A stretch of DNA of 64,000 nt from Pisolithus tinctorius (GCA_024663395.1 JANFAH010000001.1:3286001-3350000), one strand, 5' to 3'. Counted from the first letter of the stretch, positions 50,223 through 61,646 are shown. Numbers and translations: made by a program. The notes: generated by a model not told the origin, from the letters alone.

Positions 50223-51344
50223 GTGCTGTTGCGACCCACTCGTGAAGAATCATCATCTGACAAAGAACAGGAGAGCACTGTCACTGACACCTCCTCCAAT
50301 GAGCCAGAACAACTGGATAGAGGCTTTACCTCAGGAATCCTCTTGAACCTCTTCAACCAGTCCCTCGCCACACTTGGTACTCCCATCCCACCAGTACCCA
50401 CCATCACACTTCCTACACCCCCAACCCCACCTCAGATTACAATGTCCAGTTCATCATCAAAGGGAATGACTGCTGCTACCAGAGTCAAACCCACAGAACT
50501 AAAGATCAGTGCCCCATCTGATTTTGATGGAGACCAGAAGAATGCTATGAGCTGGCTGTACTCCATACAGATCTACCTCTTAGTAAATGAAGAACTATAT
50601 GACACAGACACCAAAAAGGTTGTCTATGCATTGTCATATATGAAGAAAGGTGTCACCTGTTCCTGGGCTGCCACCTTCCAGAAGGTATCCCTGGAAAAGA
50701 CACCCCTGAGCTTTGGCACCTTCACCGATTTTACAAAACACTTCAAAGAGTCATTCACCTCTGCCAACACAGCTGGCACTGCAATCACCAAGTTGCGAAC
50801 CCTCAAGCAGAAAGATTCAGTGGAACAGTACATCACTGACTTCTGAACTGCTGCCACAGATTCAACCATCACAGAAGACATTGCCCTGATCGAGTGCTTC
50901 TCCCAAGGACTCAAACCATTCATCATGAACTGAATCCATATGATGGAAACCACCCCCACTAAAATCGAAGGGTGGTATACTCAGGCACAAAAGTTTGATG
51001 CCAAATGGAGAAAGGTGAATGAAATCTCTGGAAGAACAGAAAAGAGGATGTTCTACCCCAAGAACAACCTGACTGAAGAAAAAGATCCCAATGCCATGGA
51101 CATAGATGGAGTAAGACTCTCTAAAGAAGAAAGAGACTGACACATCAAGGAAGGAAGATGTTTTGGTTGCGGAAACAAAGGACATCTCTCTTGAGAATGC
51201 CCAGAGAAAGGGAAGACTCCCCAGAAAAAAGTCAAGAAAATCTGCAAAATTGTGGAGGTAGAAGAAAGCAATGATGAAGAAAAAGTTACTGGCCCTTCCA
51301 TCGCCTTAGTAAACATTGCTAGGGCTCTTGGAAAGGATTTTTAA
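50223..51344 (+). pseudogene. gag: Retrotransposon gag, interrupted by four TGA
   Basis: The frame starts near 50223 and carries a capsid-like part (DFDGDQKNAMSWLYSIQIYL, WAATFQKVSLEKTPLSFGTF, KLRTLKQKDSVEQYI). Near the end is a CCHC zinc knuckle (CFGCGNKGHLS, then a TGA in place of Arg, then ECP). In-frame TGA codons lie at 50844, 50931, 51138 and 51192; the frame closes with TAA at 51342. The next frame (protease) is open from 51323 and shifted by -1, so gag and pol overlap by about 22 nt. Confidence 0.85.
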
Positions 51345-51358
51345 AAGGGAACTCTGAG

Positions 51359-52117
51359 TTGATGCCAGAAGTTCCCCAAACTAAGGACAGTCTTGTTTCT
51401 GTTGCTCCTGTACTTGTATCTTCCACACCAGAATGTACTATGCAGATCCCCATTTCCCTTTACGCATCAGAAACAACCTCAAAAGTCATCAACACCACTG
51501 CTCTGGTTGACTCTGGAGCAGAGATATCTTGCATTGATTGGGGTTTTGTGCAAAAGCATCGAATTCCCACTCAACACCTTGCTGAACCCATTCTTGCTAA
51601 AAACACTGATGGAACCCAGAATTCCAAAGGGAAAATCCTGTTCTCTGCCACCCTTTACTTCAAGGTTAAAGGACTTGTCCATCAGTCCTTCTTCCATGTC
51701 ATCAACTGTGGAACAGAAAACATCATCCTTGGCCTCCTGTGGCTACAGGAAAATAACCCCATCGTCAACTGGAGAATGGGCATGTTGTCCATTGACAAAA
51801 AGACTGACAGGTCTAAAGAATTAAAACACAACATCTCTTTGGTTGCCATAGAAGAACCCACTGTGAATCTTGCCTCCCCTGCTGAAAAGAAAGGGATAAA
51901 CAAGTTCATGGATTACGAAGAACCTGAAGATGAAACCATCCATTGTGAGTCAAAGTGTGGTTCAGTGGTGGAAACCAACCGAAACCAACACAAAAGACAA
52001 AAAGAGCAAGTGGTGGTGTGCCTATGTGGTACCCAGATGGTGGAACCTTTGATTGGGAAGGGTTTTTATGAGCTACAACACTCAAAGACAAGTGCTGAGG
52101 ATTGGGGATGCTTCTGA
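51359..52117 (+). CDS. pol: Retrotransposon aspartic protease region (start of pol)
   Basis: ALVDSGAEISCIDWGF contains the DSGA catalytic motif of retropepsins, and IILGLLWLQENNPIVNW is the family's second hallmark. The frame is intact to about 51990; after that the sequence no longer resembles pol and ends at a stop at 52115, probably inside a later insertion. This part belongs to the degenerate element and is not an independent gene. Confidence 0.8.
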   Translation: MMPEVPQTKDSLVSVAPVLVSSTPECTMQIPISLYASETTSKVINTTALVDSGAEISCIDWGFVQKHRIPTQHLAEPILAKNTDGTQNSKGKILFSATLYFKVKGLVHQSFFHVINCGTENIILGLLWLQENNPIVNWRMGMLSIDKKTDRSKELKHNISLVAIEEPTVNLASPAEKKGINKFMDYEEPEDETIHCESKCGSVVETNRNQHKRQKEQVVVCLCGTQMVEPLIGKGFYELQHSKTSAEDWGCF

Positions 52118-52119
52118 TG

Positions 52120-53600
52120 AAGAAGGAGCAGGAATGCAATAGAATGCAATAGGGTGGACTGCTGTCAGCCTACAGAAGGATGGATGATGACTTAATTTGA
52201 TGTCCTAAGCTGCACTGAGCTCAGGGAGGGCTTGGAGCAAAGTATATTGGTGATAGACAAGGATAAGTGAAGTAGATGATAGTTAGACCCTTAATAAAGT
52301 CTCAACTTATTGAAGCTGCTGAATGAATTACTGAGAGATGATAAATTGCAAGCAAGAGGGGCTCTCTGACATCTTCTTTTTTAGCTATCTAAGTACAGTG
52401 ATTATATACAGTACAGGGGTGTTGCCTATGGAAAACAAGGTGCAAACACTTGGTAAGTGATTGGTAACTGATGAGTAAGGAATGTAAGTGGTGGGTAATT
52501 GTCTTAGAAAGCATTGGTGAGCATTGGTAAGGATATGTAAGCCAAAAAGCGAAGAATCAGTAAGCAAGGCCAAAAGATTGGTAAGTATTGGCAATAAGTG
52601 AGTCAAAGACAGTCAGGATGTCAAAGTATGAGTCAAGTAATGTTAGGAACTGGGAAAGCACACTGGAATTGCATTAGGGGGAGGCTGTGCATGTCACATC
52701 TCGAAGAGATCTCCTTTGGGCTGAAGTGGGATGACAGAGAGGCAGCACTGATCTGATACTGATACAGTACATCCAAAAGTGGACAGGGTGAGTCAGATGT
52801 CAACAGGGGTCAAGCTTTGGGGGTCTGTGGGGTGACAGGAGCATAGGGGATCACAACTTTCCCCCCCAAACCATCCTCTCAGTGAAGCAAATAGATACTT
52901 CATGAATGAGGCTCTGTTGGAAGAGAGGATGAAGGGGGAGCATCTTCTGCTGTATCTTGCAACAAGGAGGCAAGATGTGCATCATACTTGTCATGGATGC
53001 AATCAGGGAGAGTGGAGAACAGTAGATTATACTGTAGCTGTCACAATTTTGGGAGAATGATGGATGAGACTGGTATGAAGATGTTGCAGGGAGCAGGGAG
53101 GAAGGATCCATATGCTTCTTGGACTGGAGAGACTGAAACAACCACATAAGACCTTTCCAAGCAAATGACAGACCTGAGGCGACCAAAGAACGTCCTCCTA
53201 GAGGTCATACTGACAAAAAGGACACACTGTCCAAGCTGGATGGGCTGAGAGGGGGCAGACAAGGATGGGATGTACCAGGATGCTTCAGGACAGAAGCTGG
53301 TAGGAACTCCTGGTAGATATACATAGCCATGGTCCCTAGCAAAGGGGACAAGTGAAATGATTGATGTGGAGGCAGCCATATTGGAAGAATTAGCAAAATG
53401 AGCGTCTTTTGGAGGGAGTGCTGTAGAAACGTGTGGAGTGCGCAAATCCTTTCCAATCTTGGAAGGTAGGATCACATGGCTGAGCACTACAAGCGAGTGT
53501 GGGAATGGTTTTGGTATCTGCAGAAATGGTGGAGATATGTCGAAAACTGGAATGCCATACATGGGCACTTGAGAATTTTAACCAGTGCTTAACTCACTTT
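52120..53600. mobile_element. Unrelated block inserted between protease and reverse transcriptase
   Basis: Neither strand reads as pol in this interval. The minus strand has a 175-codon frame (53568-53041) with DHGYVYLPGVPTSFCPEASW and FGRLRSVICLERSYVVVSVS, and minus-strand coding-like sequence seems to continue past stops toward 52400. It looks like part of another decayed transposon or a captured gene. The borders are approximate and I found no clear terminal repeats. Confidence 0.5.
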
Positions 53601-53764
53601 CTCCTTTCTTTTCTTTGGCATTGATGACTTGTTCTTGTGTGAGGGATGACTGCTGGCATTTCTGGCTGTCCTTCCTCACATGAGGGCTATGGTCTTCATC
53701 TCCATTCATCAGCTGCATCCATGTCCACCTCACCAAACACCTTTGGTGTGTGACACCATGCACA

Positions 53765-56700
53765 CTTCGTGATGTCAGTTGGAAAACTTGTCGAAAAAGC
53801 CAAGAAGATCAACCCTAATAACAGCCTTCTTTGAAAGATCACCATGGCCACTGAACTGGCCCAAGAAGAGCACAAAAAGAAACCAAAGGCCATCCTTCCT
53901 GAGGACTATAAAGACTTTGCTTCGGTTTTTGAAAAACCCTCTGATGGGACTCTACCCCCATCATGACCATATGATCACACCATAAACCTTGTTGAAGATT
54001 TTGTTCCCAAGGTGGCTAAAGCATATCTGCTCTCCCCCTCAGAATGGGAGTCTGTGGAAAGATTCATTGAGGAAAACCTTTGGGAAGGAAAAATTCGCCC
54101 CTCAAAGTCCCCCCAAGCTGCCCCTGTCAGGACTACTGATATCTGAATAAAAATATGGTGAAGGATGCCTATCCCCTCCCCCTTATTTCAGATCTCATTG
54201 ACAGACTCAAAGGAGCCTCTGTCTTCACAAAAATGGATGTAAGGTTGGGCTACAACAATGTCTGCATAAAAGAGGGGGATCAATGGAAGGCCATGTTCAT
54301 CACACACAAAGGACTCTTAGAACCAATGGTCATGTTCTTCAGGTTGTGCAACTCTCCTGCCACCTTCCAGTGATTCATGAATGATTCATTCAGAGACATG
54401 ATCGCCGAAGGATGGTTGGTTGTCTATATGGATGATCTACTCATATTCTCTACCGACCCTGAAGAACACAAACAAAGAACTCATCGTGTTCTTGAATGAA
54501 TGAGGGAACTTTCACTCCCTCTGAAACTGGAAAAATGCCATTTTGATCTAACCAAAGTGGAATACCTCAGAATGATCATAAAAGAAAACACTGTTGCCAT
54601 GGACCCTGTCAAAGTCCAGGGTATTGCTGAATGGCCCACCCCAAAAAAGGTCAAAGACGTGCGATCCTTTCTAGGATTCGCAAACTTCTATAGGAAATTC
54701 ATCCCCTATTATTCAGATATTGCCCAACCACTCATCAATCTTACCAAGAAAATGGTTGCTTGGGAATGGTCCAAGAAATGCCAGAATGCCTTTGAACTCC
54801 TAAAACAGATCTTCATGGCACAACCAACACTTTGGATGCCCAATACTTCTCAACCATTTGCTATAACAACTGACACATCCAAGTATGCAACAGGAGGCAT
54901 CCTCCTCCAGGAAGATTGTAATGGTGAACGAAATTATGACATCTACAACAGGGAACTGTTAGGGGTTATTCAAGGATTAAAATCCTGGAGACACTATCTC
55001 CATGGATCCCCATTTCCAGTCAAAGTCTTCACTGACCACAAGAATTTGACATACTTCAAAGCACCCCAGAATCTGAACCATTGCCAGGCTCGCTGGCTCC
55101 TTGATCTTGCAGACTTTGATTTGCAACTAGAACACATCCCAGGAAAAGACCTGGCAGCACCTGATGCGCTCTCCTGCTGACCTGACCATATCCCTGATGA
55201 TGATGATGAAGACAACAAAGGAGTCACCCTCCTTCCACAGACCATGTTCATCAACCTCATCAACACCAACCTCACCCAGAAGGTCGCATCTTCCTCTGAA
55301 AAAGACCCTGTTGTCCAAATGGCACTTTGTGCCATAGAAAATGTTGACATGCCCCTCCCATTCAAGTCCCACCTTACTGACTGGAGGTTTGACTGTGGAG
55401 TACTACTCTATAAAGACTGGGTGTACATCCCCAATGATCCCACCCTCTGATGAATGGTTGTATCCAACCATCATGACCATCCCTCTGCAGGACACCCAGG
55501 TGTTCTAAAGACCTGTCAACTCGTCTCTTCTGAGTTCTGGTGGCCTGGACTGGCATCCTTCATCTGGAAGTATGTTGAAGGCTGTGCTGTTTGCCAACAA
55601 AATAAGGTTAACACCCACCCAACTGTACCTCCCCTCACACCCATCCCCTCCACCGCCACCCGACCCTTCCAGCAGGTCTCCTGTGACCTGGTTACCAACT
55701 TGCCCATTTCTAAGGGCTATGATTCCCTCTTGGTCATGGTAGACCATGGGCTTACGAAGGGGGTAATCTTAACACCAACAAGGAAAACTGCATCTGCTGC
55801 TGACATTGCAGCACTCTTTTTCAAGAAAGTCTACTCCCACTTCAGGTTGTATGACAAAATTATATCAGATTGAGGTCCTCAGTTTGCCTCTGCCTTTGCA
55901 AAAGAACTCACTTCCCTTCTGGGATACTCCCTTGCCCTGTCCATGGTGTATCATCCCCAAACTGATGGAGAAACTGAACATGTAAACCAAGAGGTAGAGA
56001 CTTATCTCCGTATCTTCTGTCAGAATGACCCCACCTCATGGGTGGACAATCTTCCAATGGCAGAGTTTGCACACAATCACTGCCCTCACTCTGTCACCCA
56101 ACAATCTCCATTCTACCTCATGTACGGATATGAACCGAAACCACTTCCGTCCCTGATTACAGAAACCCACCTCCCTGCTGCCGAGTCCAGACTTGAGGAA
56201 CTCTGAAAAGCTAGAGAAGAAGCCCTCGCAGCCCATGATCTAGCCAGAAAAACTATGAAAGACTGCTCGTCACAACCCTTCACCCCATTCCAAAAAGGTG
56301 ATAAGGTTTGGCTAGAAGCACGAAATCTGAAATGCTCCTATGAAAATAGGAAGCTCGCCCCAAAATGAGAAGGACCCTTCATTATCTCCAACATCCTATC
56401 TCCAATAACATACCGCCTTGAGATCCCCACACAATGGAAGATTCATAACATCTTCCATGCTTCCCTCTTATCACCCTATCACAAAAACAACATTCACAGA
56501 CCGAACTTCCTGGCTCCACCACCTGACCTTGTCAATGAGGAGGAGGAGTACAAGGTAGAAGCAATAGTCAGCTATAAAAGGTCTGGCCGCAGACACGCCT
56601 TTTTAATCAAATGGAAAGGCTACCCTTCTTCCAAAAACTCATGGCAAAAGGAAACACACCTTGAACATGTGGATGACATGCTTTCCGCATATAAAAGTTG

Positions 56701-57781
56701 TTTCCCAAAAGACTTTCCTCTTCAGAAACAACCCACTCGATGCTCCACCCATACTATCAGAAACATCATTCTTGAGATGCCTCCTTGTCATTACACTTAC
56801 CCTCATGAACCCTCTCATTGCCACCCCCCCTTTGCTTGCCATCAGCGACAACCTGCCAGCGATCAAATGATCGCCTCTTATTGACTCTTCATCACCAACC
56901 CTGCCATTGTCAGCACTGTCTATAACGAGGTGGATGAAAACTCCCCTCTTGATCTAGTTTATTATGCTACCATCCAAGCCCTTTGGCTTGAGGAACTTTC
57001 TCACTATGTCAACTGCCAGAATCCTCTCCTGTCCCCTGCATGTACCATCTTAAATGAGATCACCACTCAGCAGGTTCCCCTGCTTCTTAAACTTTTCAAT
57101 GTCCTTGGAGGTGCAGACCTCATCTATAATGTCCACCAATACCCCACTTTGATCGCACCCCCTCCTCCTGGGTCCCAAAGACCCTCGACTGCAACCTCTC
57201 CCCTGGTTTCCTCCACACCCTCTTCTCCTCTGGTGTTGTCGCCATTGTCATCCTCCCACTCATCTCGCTCTCTTTGAAGAGCTGATAGACCCTGTGCCTG
57301 TTGTCTGTCAGGCCTTGACCCTCAACCCTGTGAGTCTCATGACTCCCTGTCTGAAGTAGACCCTGAGACTGCCTTTGGCATCTCTCATGCAGAACCTGAC
57401 TACATGTTAAACATTGTTGAGACCCTCACACAGTTACCACCTTCTCCTGTGCTGAATGCTATGACCAAGTTTGATAGACCACTTACTCTGTCTGACCCTC
57501 ACTATCACCAGACATGTTACGTCTGCCACTGTCTTGGCCATGTTCGTGTTAACTGTGGGCTTTATGAGTGCCCCCTTTGCCATGCCACTTGTCCTGGGCA
57601 CACCCAAGCCCAGTGTCCCTCTCTACGTCCTCGTTGTCTGTTACAGGACAGAATTGCCACCCCCACGTTGGTGGATGATTGTACCCTCATTGGGAGTGAG
57701 GATAACGACCTATACAAAAATGATTTTGACTTTGACAACTCTGCCATCAGCAACATGACCGGAGAGCCTTACAGAGAGTAG
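53765..57781 (+). pseudogene. pol: Retrotransposon pol: RT, RNase H, integrase, chromodomain and C-terminal extension
   Basis: Visible in order: KPKAILPEDYKDFASVF; RT with [28 protein letters not shown] (catalytic Asp pair), ECLRMI-like thumb and RSFLGFANFYRKFI; RNase H with ITTDTSKYATGGIL; integrase zinc finger HHDHPSAGHPG...CAVCQQNK and core DxGPQFAS; chromodomain VEAIVSYKRSGRRHAFLIKW (56547-56605). The same frame then continues about 350 codons with two zinc knuckles before TAG at 57779. From 54137 to that TAG, TGA is the only stop seen (11 of them). A short deletion near 54129 removes part of the RT fingers and shifts the frame. Confidence 0.9.
56869..57781 (+). other. C-terminal pol extension with two zinc knuckles
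   Basis: After the chromodomain the frame runs on, through TGA at 56882 and 57275, to TAG 57779. It contains PLDLVYYATIQALWLEELSH, LLLKLFNVLGGADLIYNV, a Pro/Ser-rich stretch and a Cys/His-rich end: CYVCHCLGHVRVNC (CX2CX4HX4C) and CPLCHATCPGHTQAQC (CX2CX6HX4C). It could be a fusion to pol or a separate 3' gene starting near MIASY (56869). I know of no standard Ty3 domain with this layout. Confidence 0.7.
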
Positions 57782-57805
57782 TTGAAGTCAGGGACTTCAA
57801 CGCTT

Positions 57806-57818
57806 AGAAAGGGGGTAA
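57806..57818 (+). promoter_or_regulatory. Polypurine tract
   Basis: AGAAAGGGGGTAA lies immediately before the 3' LTR (TGTTATG...). Purine runs here prime plus-strand DNA synthesis in LTR elements. Confidence 0.75.
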
Positions 57819-58266
57819 TGTTATGTTTCACCCCTATCTTTTCCTTTTCTGTACATTTACTTCATGTTTGATCCATTGGACACTTTTCCTTTTAGAGCCA
57901 TCTTCTCTCCATTCCGATGGCTCTCTACTTCCACCACTAGCAATACATTCTCGTTACATGCCTAGGACATGTGCCATCATTGTTCAACCAATGGCATAGT
58001 TACCTCAATACATGCGGATGCCTCATGGTCCATTCTCTTGTAGTATTTAGCTTGCCGGCTCAAGTCCTGGAAACCCAGACTTGAGCTGCTCAATCATATG
58101 CAGCGTTCCTCAGAACTTCGCCCTCAGTGTCCCTAACCCAGACCACTCTTACCAGCATTGCCTAAAATCCTTCATCATTTACGAAGGTTACTGCAGCCAT
58201 TGCTCAGTAGAAACCTTAGACTGTGTTTGAGCTCTCCCTACATCTTGACTTCAGTTGAGCATAACA
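57819..58266 (+). repeat. 3' LTR
   Basis: This 448-bp copy of the 5' LTR starts TGTTATGTTTCACCCC and ends TTGAGCATAACA. It carries a short addition (CTTCCAC near 57930) and scattered C/T and G/A differences. The hairpin region AGACTTGAGCT is conserved; its partner has GGCTCAAGTC. Confidence 0.93.
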
Positions 58267-58273
58267 CACTGTA

Positions 58274-59309
58274 AGTAGAAATTCAAGAAGATGAGGAAGA
58301 AGAATGTGAGATACAAAGCCCTCTGGACACTCCTGGATGCAGGGACAGGGCACATGTAATTTATATTACATAGTGCATGTATGGAGTCAGAGTCATGCTC
58401 AGTTTTACAGACTTATGGAAAGGTGGGAACAGTGTGTTACAAGTCAACGAAGGCTACAATCCCATTCCTCTCTGAGCTTTATGTTGGGTGGAAGATGACA
58501 TATCTGTTCAAAGGCATCAGATATGGTTTTGTGTTCAGGTAGAGAATGGCATACAAGCAGTTGTCAATGACATAGAGGATTGGTGGGATGCATAGTGAGG
58601 AAGAACCACAGACATGTCCTCCCAGTGACCAGACAGCATCAACAGTGCCCAAGCAGTAGAATGTGGCAAAGGGTAGGGATGGTCAAGACACATCCTCTGC
58701 CACAACTTGCTATGCAATACCACCTTGTGAAAGGTCACAATAGATCTCACATCCTTTGTACTCAAGAACAGGTAATGTTCAATGAACTCTTGAAGCAAAC
58801 TAGCACAACACACCAATGAGGTCACTGTAGACTGCAACAATACATCATGCTGCAATGTAACACACTTGAAGGTACACTCCCATCATATACACTCATAACT
58901 GAGAGCTCTACAATCACTGACACCAGTAAGGTCAACATACAAGTGTTGAACACCACTGACCATCTGATGTTCAAAGGCATGATGAATCCAATACCCCAAG
59001 GAAATTGACCACCTCAAAAGGTGCAAGGTCCATGCAACCAGACAGACAGTCCAGTATGATCAGTGCTCATGAAGAGTGTGGAGACCTGGCCTGACAGCAT
59101 CCAGGAAGAGTCAGATGATGATGATGTAGAAGAGTGTGGTTGTTAACATGGGGGCATCACACTCAAGATGCTGCCATACTGGTTGCAAGTCGATCAAAAA
59201 GTCAAACAAGAGATGAAAATTAGGTTTGGACTTCTAATAGTGCCACAGCCAAAAGTAGAGAGGGATGCACAGGTGGAGTCAGGAAGATCACAGAGATACG
59301 GGATGAGTC
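58274..59309. other. CpG-poor decayed sequence right of the nest
   Basis: No intact gene. A minus-strand frame at 58855-58535 (ALLMLSGHWEDMSVVLPHY, DVRSIVTFHKVVLHSKLWQR) looks like an old coding sequence, but I do not recognise it. Composition matches the 47.0-58.3 kb nest. Confidence 0.4.
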
Positions 59310-59655
59310 GAAATGGGTCGAGTGGGTGTGTCCCTGCACTTCGGAATGCACCAAAGTCAGATGATATGGATATGTATATCGGAAATGAAGCCGATGCTCA
59401 CAGGGGTTGCAGGTGTAGTGCAGTGAGAGAGGTAGGTGGCTGGCGTGGGTGGCTCCGGTGGACACGAGGAATGCAAAGACCGTACACCTTGGATGTCCAG
59501 GACGAGTCAGAAGAGATGGACACTCTGGGGGACGACTGGAACGTGCAGGAGGCGTGCCGGGTCAGACTGATTTGTTCTTTCTATCATGTGACTCTTCACG
59601 CCCATTAATCACTACATTGCAAAGATGCCGGAAGTAATGAAAACAGCGTTTCTCG
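59310..59655 (+). repeat. Dispersed duplicate segment, copy B
   Basis: Matches copy A (42498-42840) from GAGTGGGTGTGTCCCTGCAC to AAAACAGCGTTTC. It ends where CpG-rich sequence of the second retroelement begins. It could instead be part of that element's 5' LTR, in which case copy A would be an LTR fragment. Confidence 0.8.
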
Positions 59656-60032
59656 TTGGAGTGGGGAGGCCCGGGGACAGGAGGCGAGGACACAGCCACA
59701 GCACGCTTAGTCAGACGGACACACTTAGACACAGAGGCACACATGTACGGACATGATAGAACAACTACGAGCTCAGCCTAGTCATCAGACCGAAGTCCAG
59801 TCCACTGCTCCACATGGTGACGAGAGTGGAACTGACCCAGACAACACCACCGCACCGTATTCACCGCACCGATACCGTACCGACGTTAGTAAACAAATGC
59901 AAGGCAACCGCATGACCCACACGTGTACAGAGGATACAAAAGAACAAGCTGAGTAGCCAACCCAGAAACAACCACCGTACTACTACCAATCTGCCTCGCA
60001 GAAGTCAACCACGAAACGTACGAGGCCAGTTC

Positions 60033-61646
60033 GTGTCCTCACGTACACCGGAGATCACAGCGGCGTGGTCACCCCTCGGAACCCCGTATACCAGCGACTA
60101 CTCGTTCCCGTCGGGTACTCAATCACCAGATATTCTGCTATCGTCCTCGCAAGAATACCCGCCGTTGTCACCACAGGAGTATACATCCATACGTGGGATC
60201 CCACCGACCCGAGGAAACTCTCCAGAACACCCAGAAGACGAAGACTTCTTCACAGCGTTCCCTATGATAATACTCCCAACTCCCCCAGCCTCATCAGCAA
60301 TACGTACCACCCACAGAGAAAGAGCTAATTCAGCCCCGTCAAGCACCTCGATACCACATCCCCCACCCCGGCCAACACCACAGGCACCCCCGCTCCCACC
60401 AATGTCACAGCCACCCCCACCCCCGTCGTTACCACAAGCACCTCCGCCACGTCCACGACCAATGGCAGAAGCAGTGCCACTCTTCTACGGAGATCGTGCG
60501 GAAACGGAAAACGTGAGCGACTTCCTTAAAGCGTTTAACTGTAGCATGCTATACCTAAACCCGTTGGCTACCGACGAACAGAAGATAAAGGCCCTAGCCA
60601 ACTACCTGGGGACAAGCTCCCCAGCGGAGCATTGGTACGAAAACCTCACAGCCACGCAACGCGCCAGCTGGGACGAGCTAGCCAAAGCGTTCAACACTAG
60701 GTGGCCGACACTAAAGAGCGCGACACAGACGTCAGAAGAGTACCAGACAGAACTACTAGCACTTAGACTGCCTGAAGAAGACGTCGGAGTAACCAAGACA
60801 GTAGGATGACAAAAAGTATGGGCGCATGTGAAATGGGCGGAAGAAGCAATGCAGCTCGCATCCCTAGCAGGAATCGAACAGGGATCAATGCTGATCTGGC
60901 AAGTCAAGAAGCAACTCCCAAAGGCGGTCAGAAGGTTGTTGGACGATGAATACAAGGACTGGCAGGACTTCACAGATGACGTGAAAGCGCTGAACACATC
61001 GAAACTGCGACAGGAGAGAGAGGAGATAGAGGATCGGAAGAAGAGAGAAGAAGAGCGGGACCAGAGACTACTGCAGAAGATGGAGGCGACGAAAAGGGCA
61101 ACGACGGCAGACCTTACGGCGCAACTCCAGCGCCTCACGATAGGACAGGTTGCAGTAGCACGCACCAACCCACGAACATCACCGTCAGCAACACCATCCA
61201 CCATGCGATTCATCCTTCAGCAAACACCGTGACGCACCGTGCCGTACACCTCACCCACAGAAGAGCTGAAGGAGACAGTGCGGAGAGGACTACAGCAGTA
61301 CCCGCAGCAACAGAGCGACGAAGAGGGACAGAAAACGTATGTCGCACAACTCGCAGCGTGGACGGCGAAGCACGGAGAAATGTCACGAATCACCGAGCAC
61401 ACCCCATACCCGCTCAAACTGGGAACAGCAATGGTATGCTCAGGGGAGTGCTTCAGATGCGGTACCCACGGACATGGAAGCAGGGACTGCCCAGCCTCGG
61501 AAGGGGACTCGTCCAGACTAAGTCGTCATGAAACAGCGTGGAGGGCACTGTGCAATAGGACTCTCGGGCCATTCAATAAGAATGTCGCACATACCATCAG
61601 ACTCGTAGCGCTAGAGGATCAGGAAAACGACAACGGGTTGCTGTGA
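60033..61646 (+). pseudogene. gag: gag of second retroelement, two in-frame TGA
   Basis: The Pro-rich N-terminus (PPPPSLPQAPPPRPRP) is followed by a capsid-like domain (AEAVPLFYGDRAETENVSDF, LANYLGTSSPAEHWYENL), a charged coiled coil (REEIEDRKKREEERDQRLL) and one CCHC knuckle (CFRCGTHGHGSRDC). In-frame TGA occur at 60807 and 61230, both where Arg would fit; otherwise the frame is open to TGA 61644. Loss may be recent. The pol frame is open from 61580 and overlaps gag by 67 nt in the -1 frame, with an A-rich GGAAAACGAC in the overlap where slippage might occur. Confidence 0.8.

Larger units (their letters stand above)
49704..58266 (+). mobile_element. Ty3/chromovirus LTR retrotransposon, degenerate
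   Basis: 8563 bp bounded by LTRs of 439 and 448 bp that start TGTTA and end TAACA, with a perfect 5-bp target duplication CACTG (49699-49703 and 58267-58271). The internal order is gag, protease, an inserted unrelated block, reverse transcriptase, RNase H, integrase, chromodomain and a zinc-knuckle extension, then a polypurine tract. The pol frame is broken almost only by TGA codons at positions where Arg is expected, consistent with C-to-T decay of CGA. LTRs differ at scattered sites, again mainly C/T and G/A. The element is not active as it stands. Confidence 0.95.

Noticed and set aside
50844..57781. TGA reassigned to Arg or Trp in this genome
   Set aside because: Host genes in the window use TGA as a normal stop (for example elongin C at 9147, DUR3 at 30896, bestrophin at 45101), so a genome-wide code change is excluded; decay of CGA codons explains the element.
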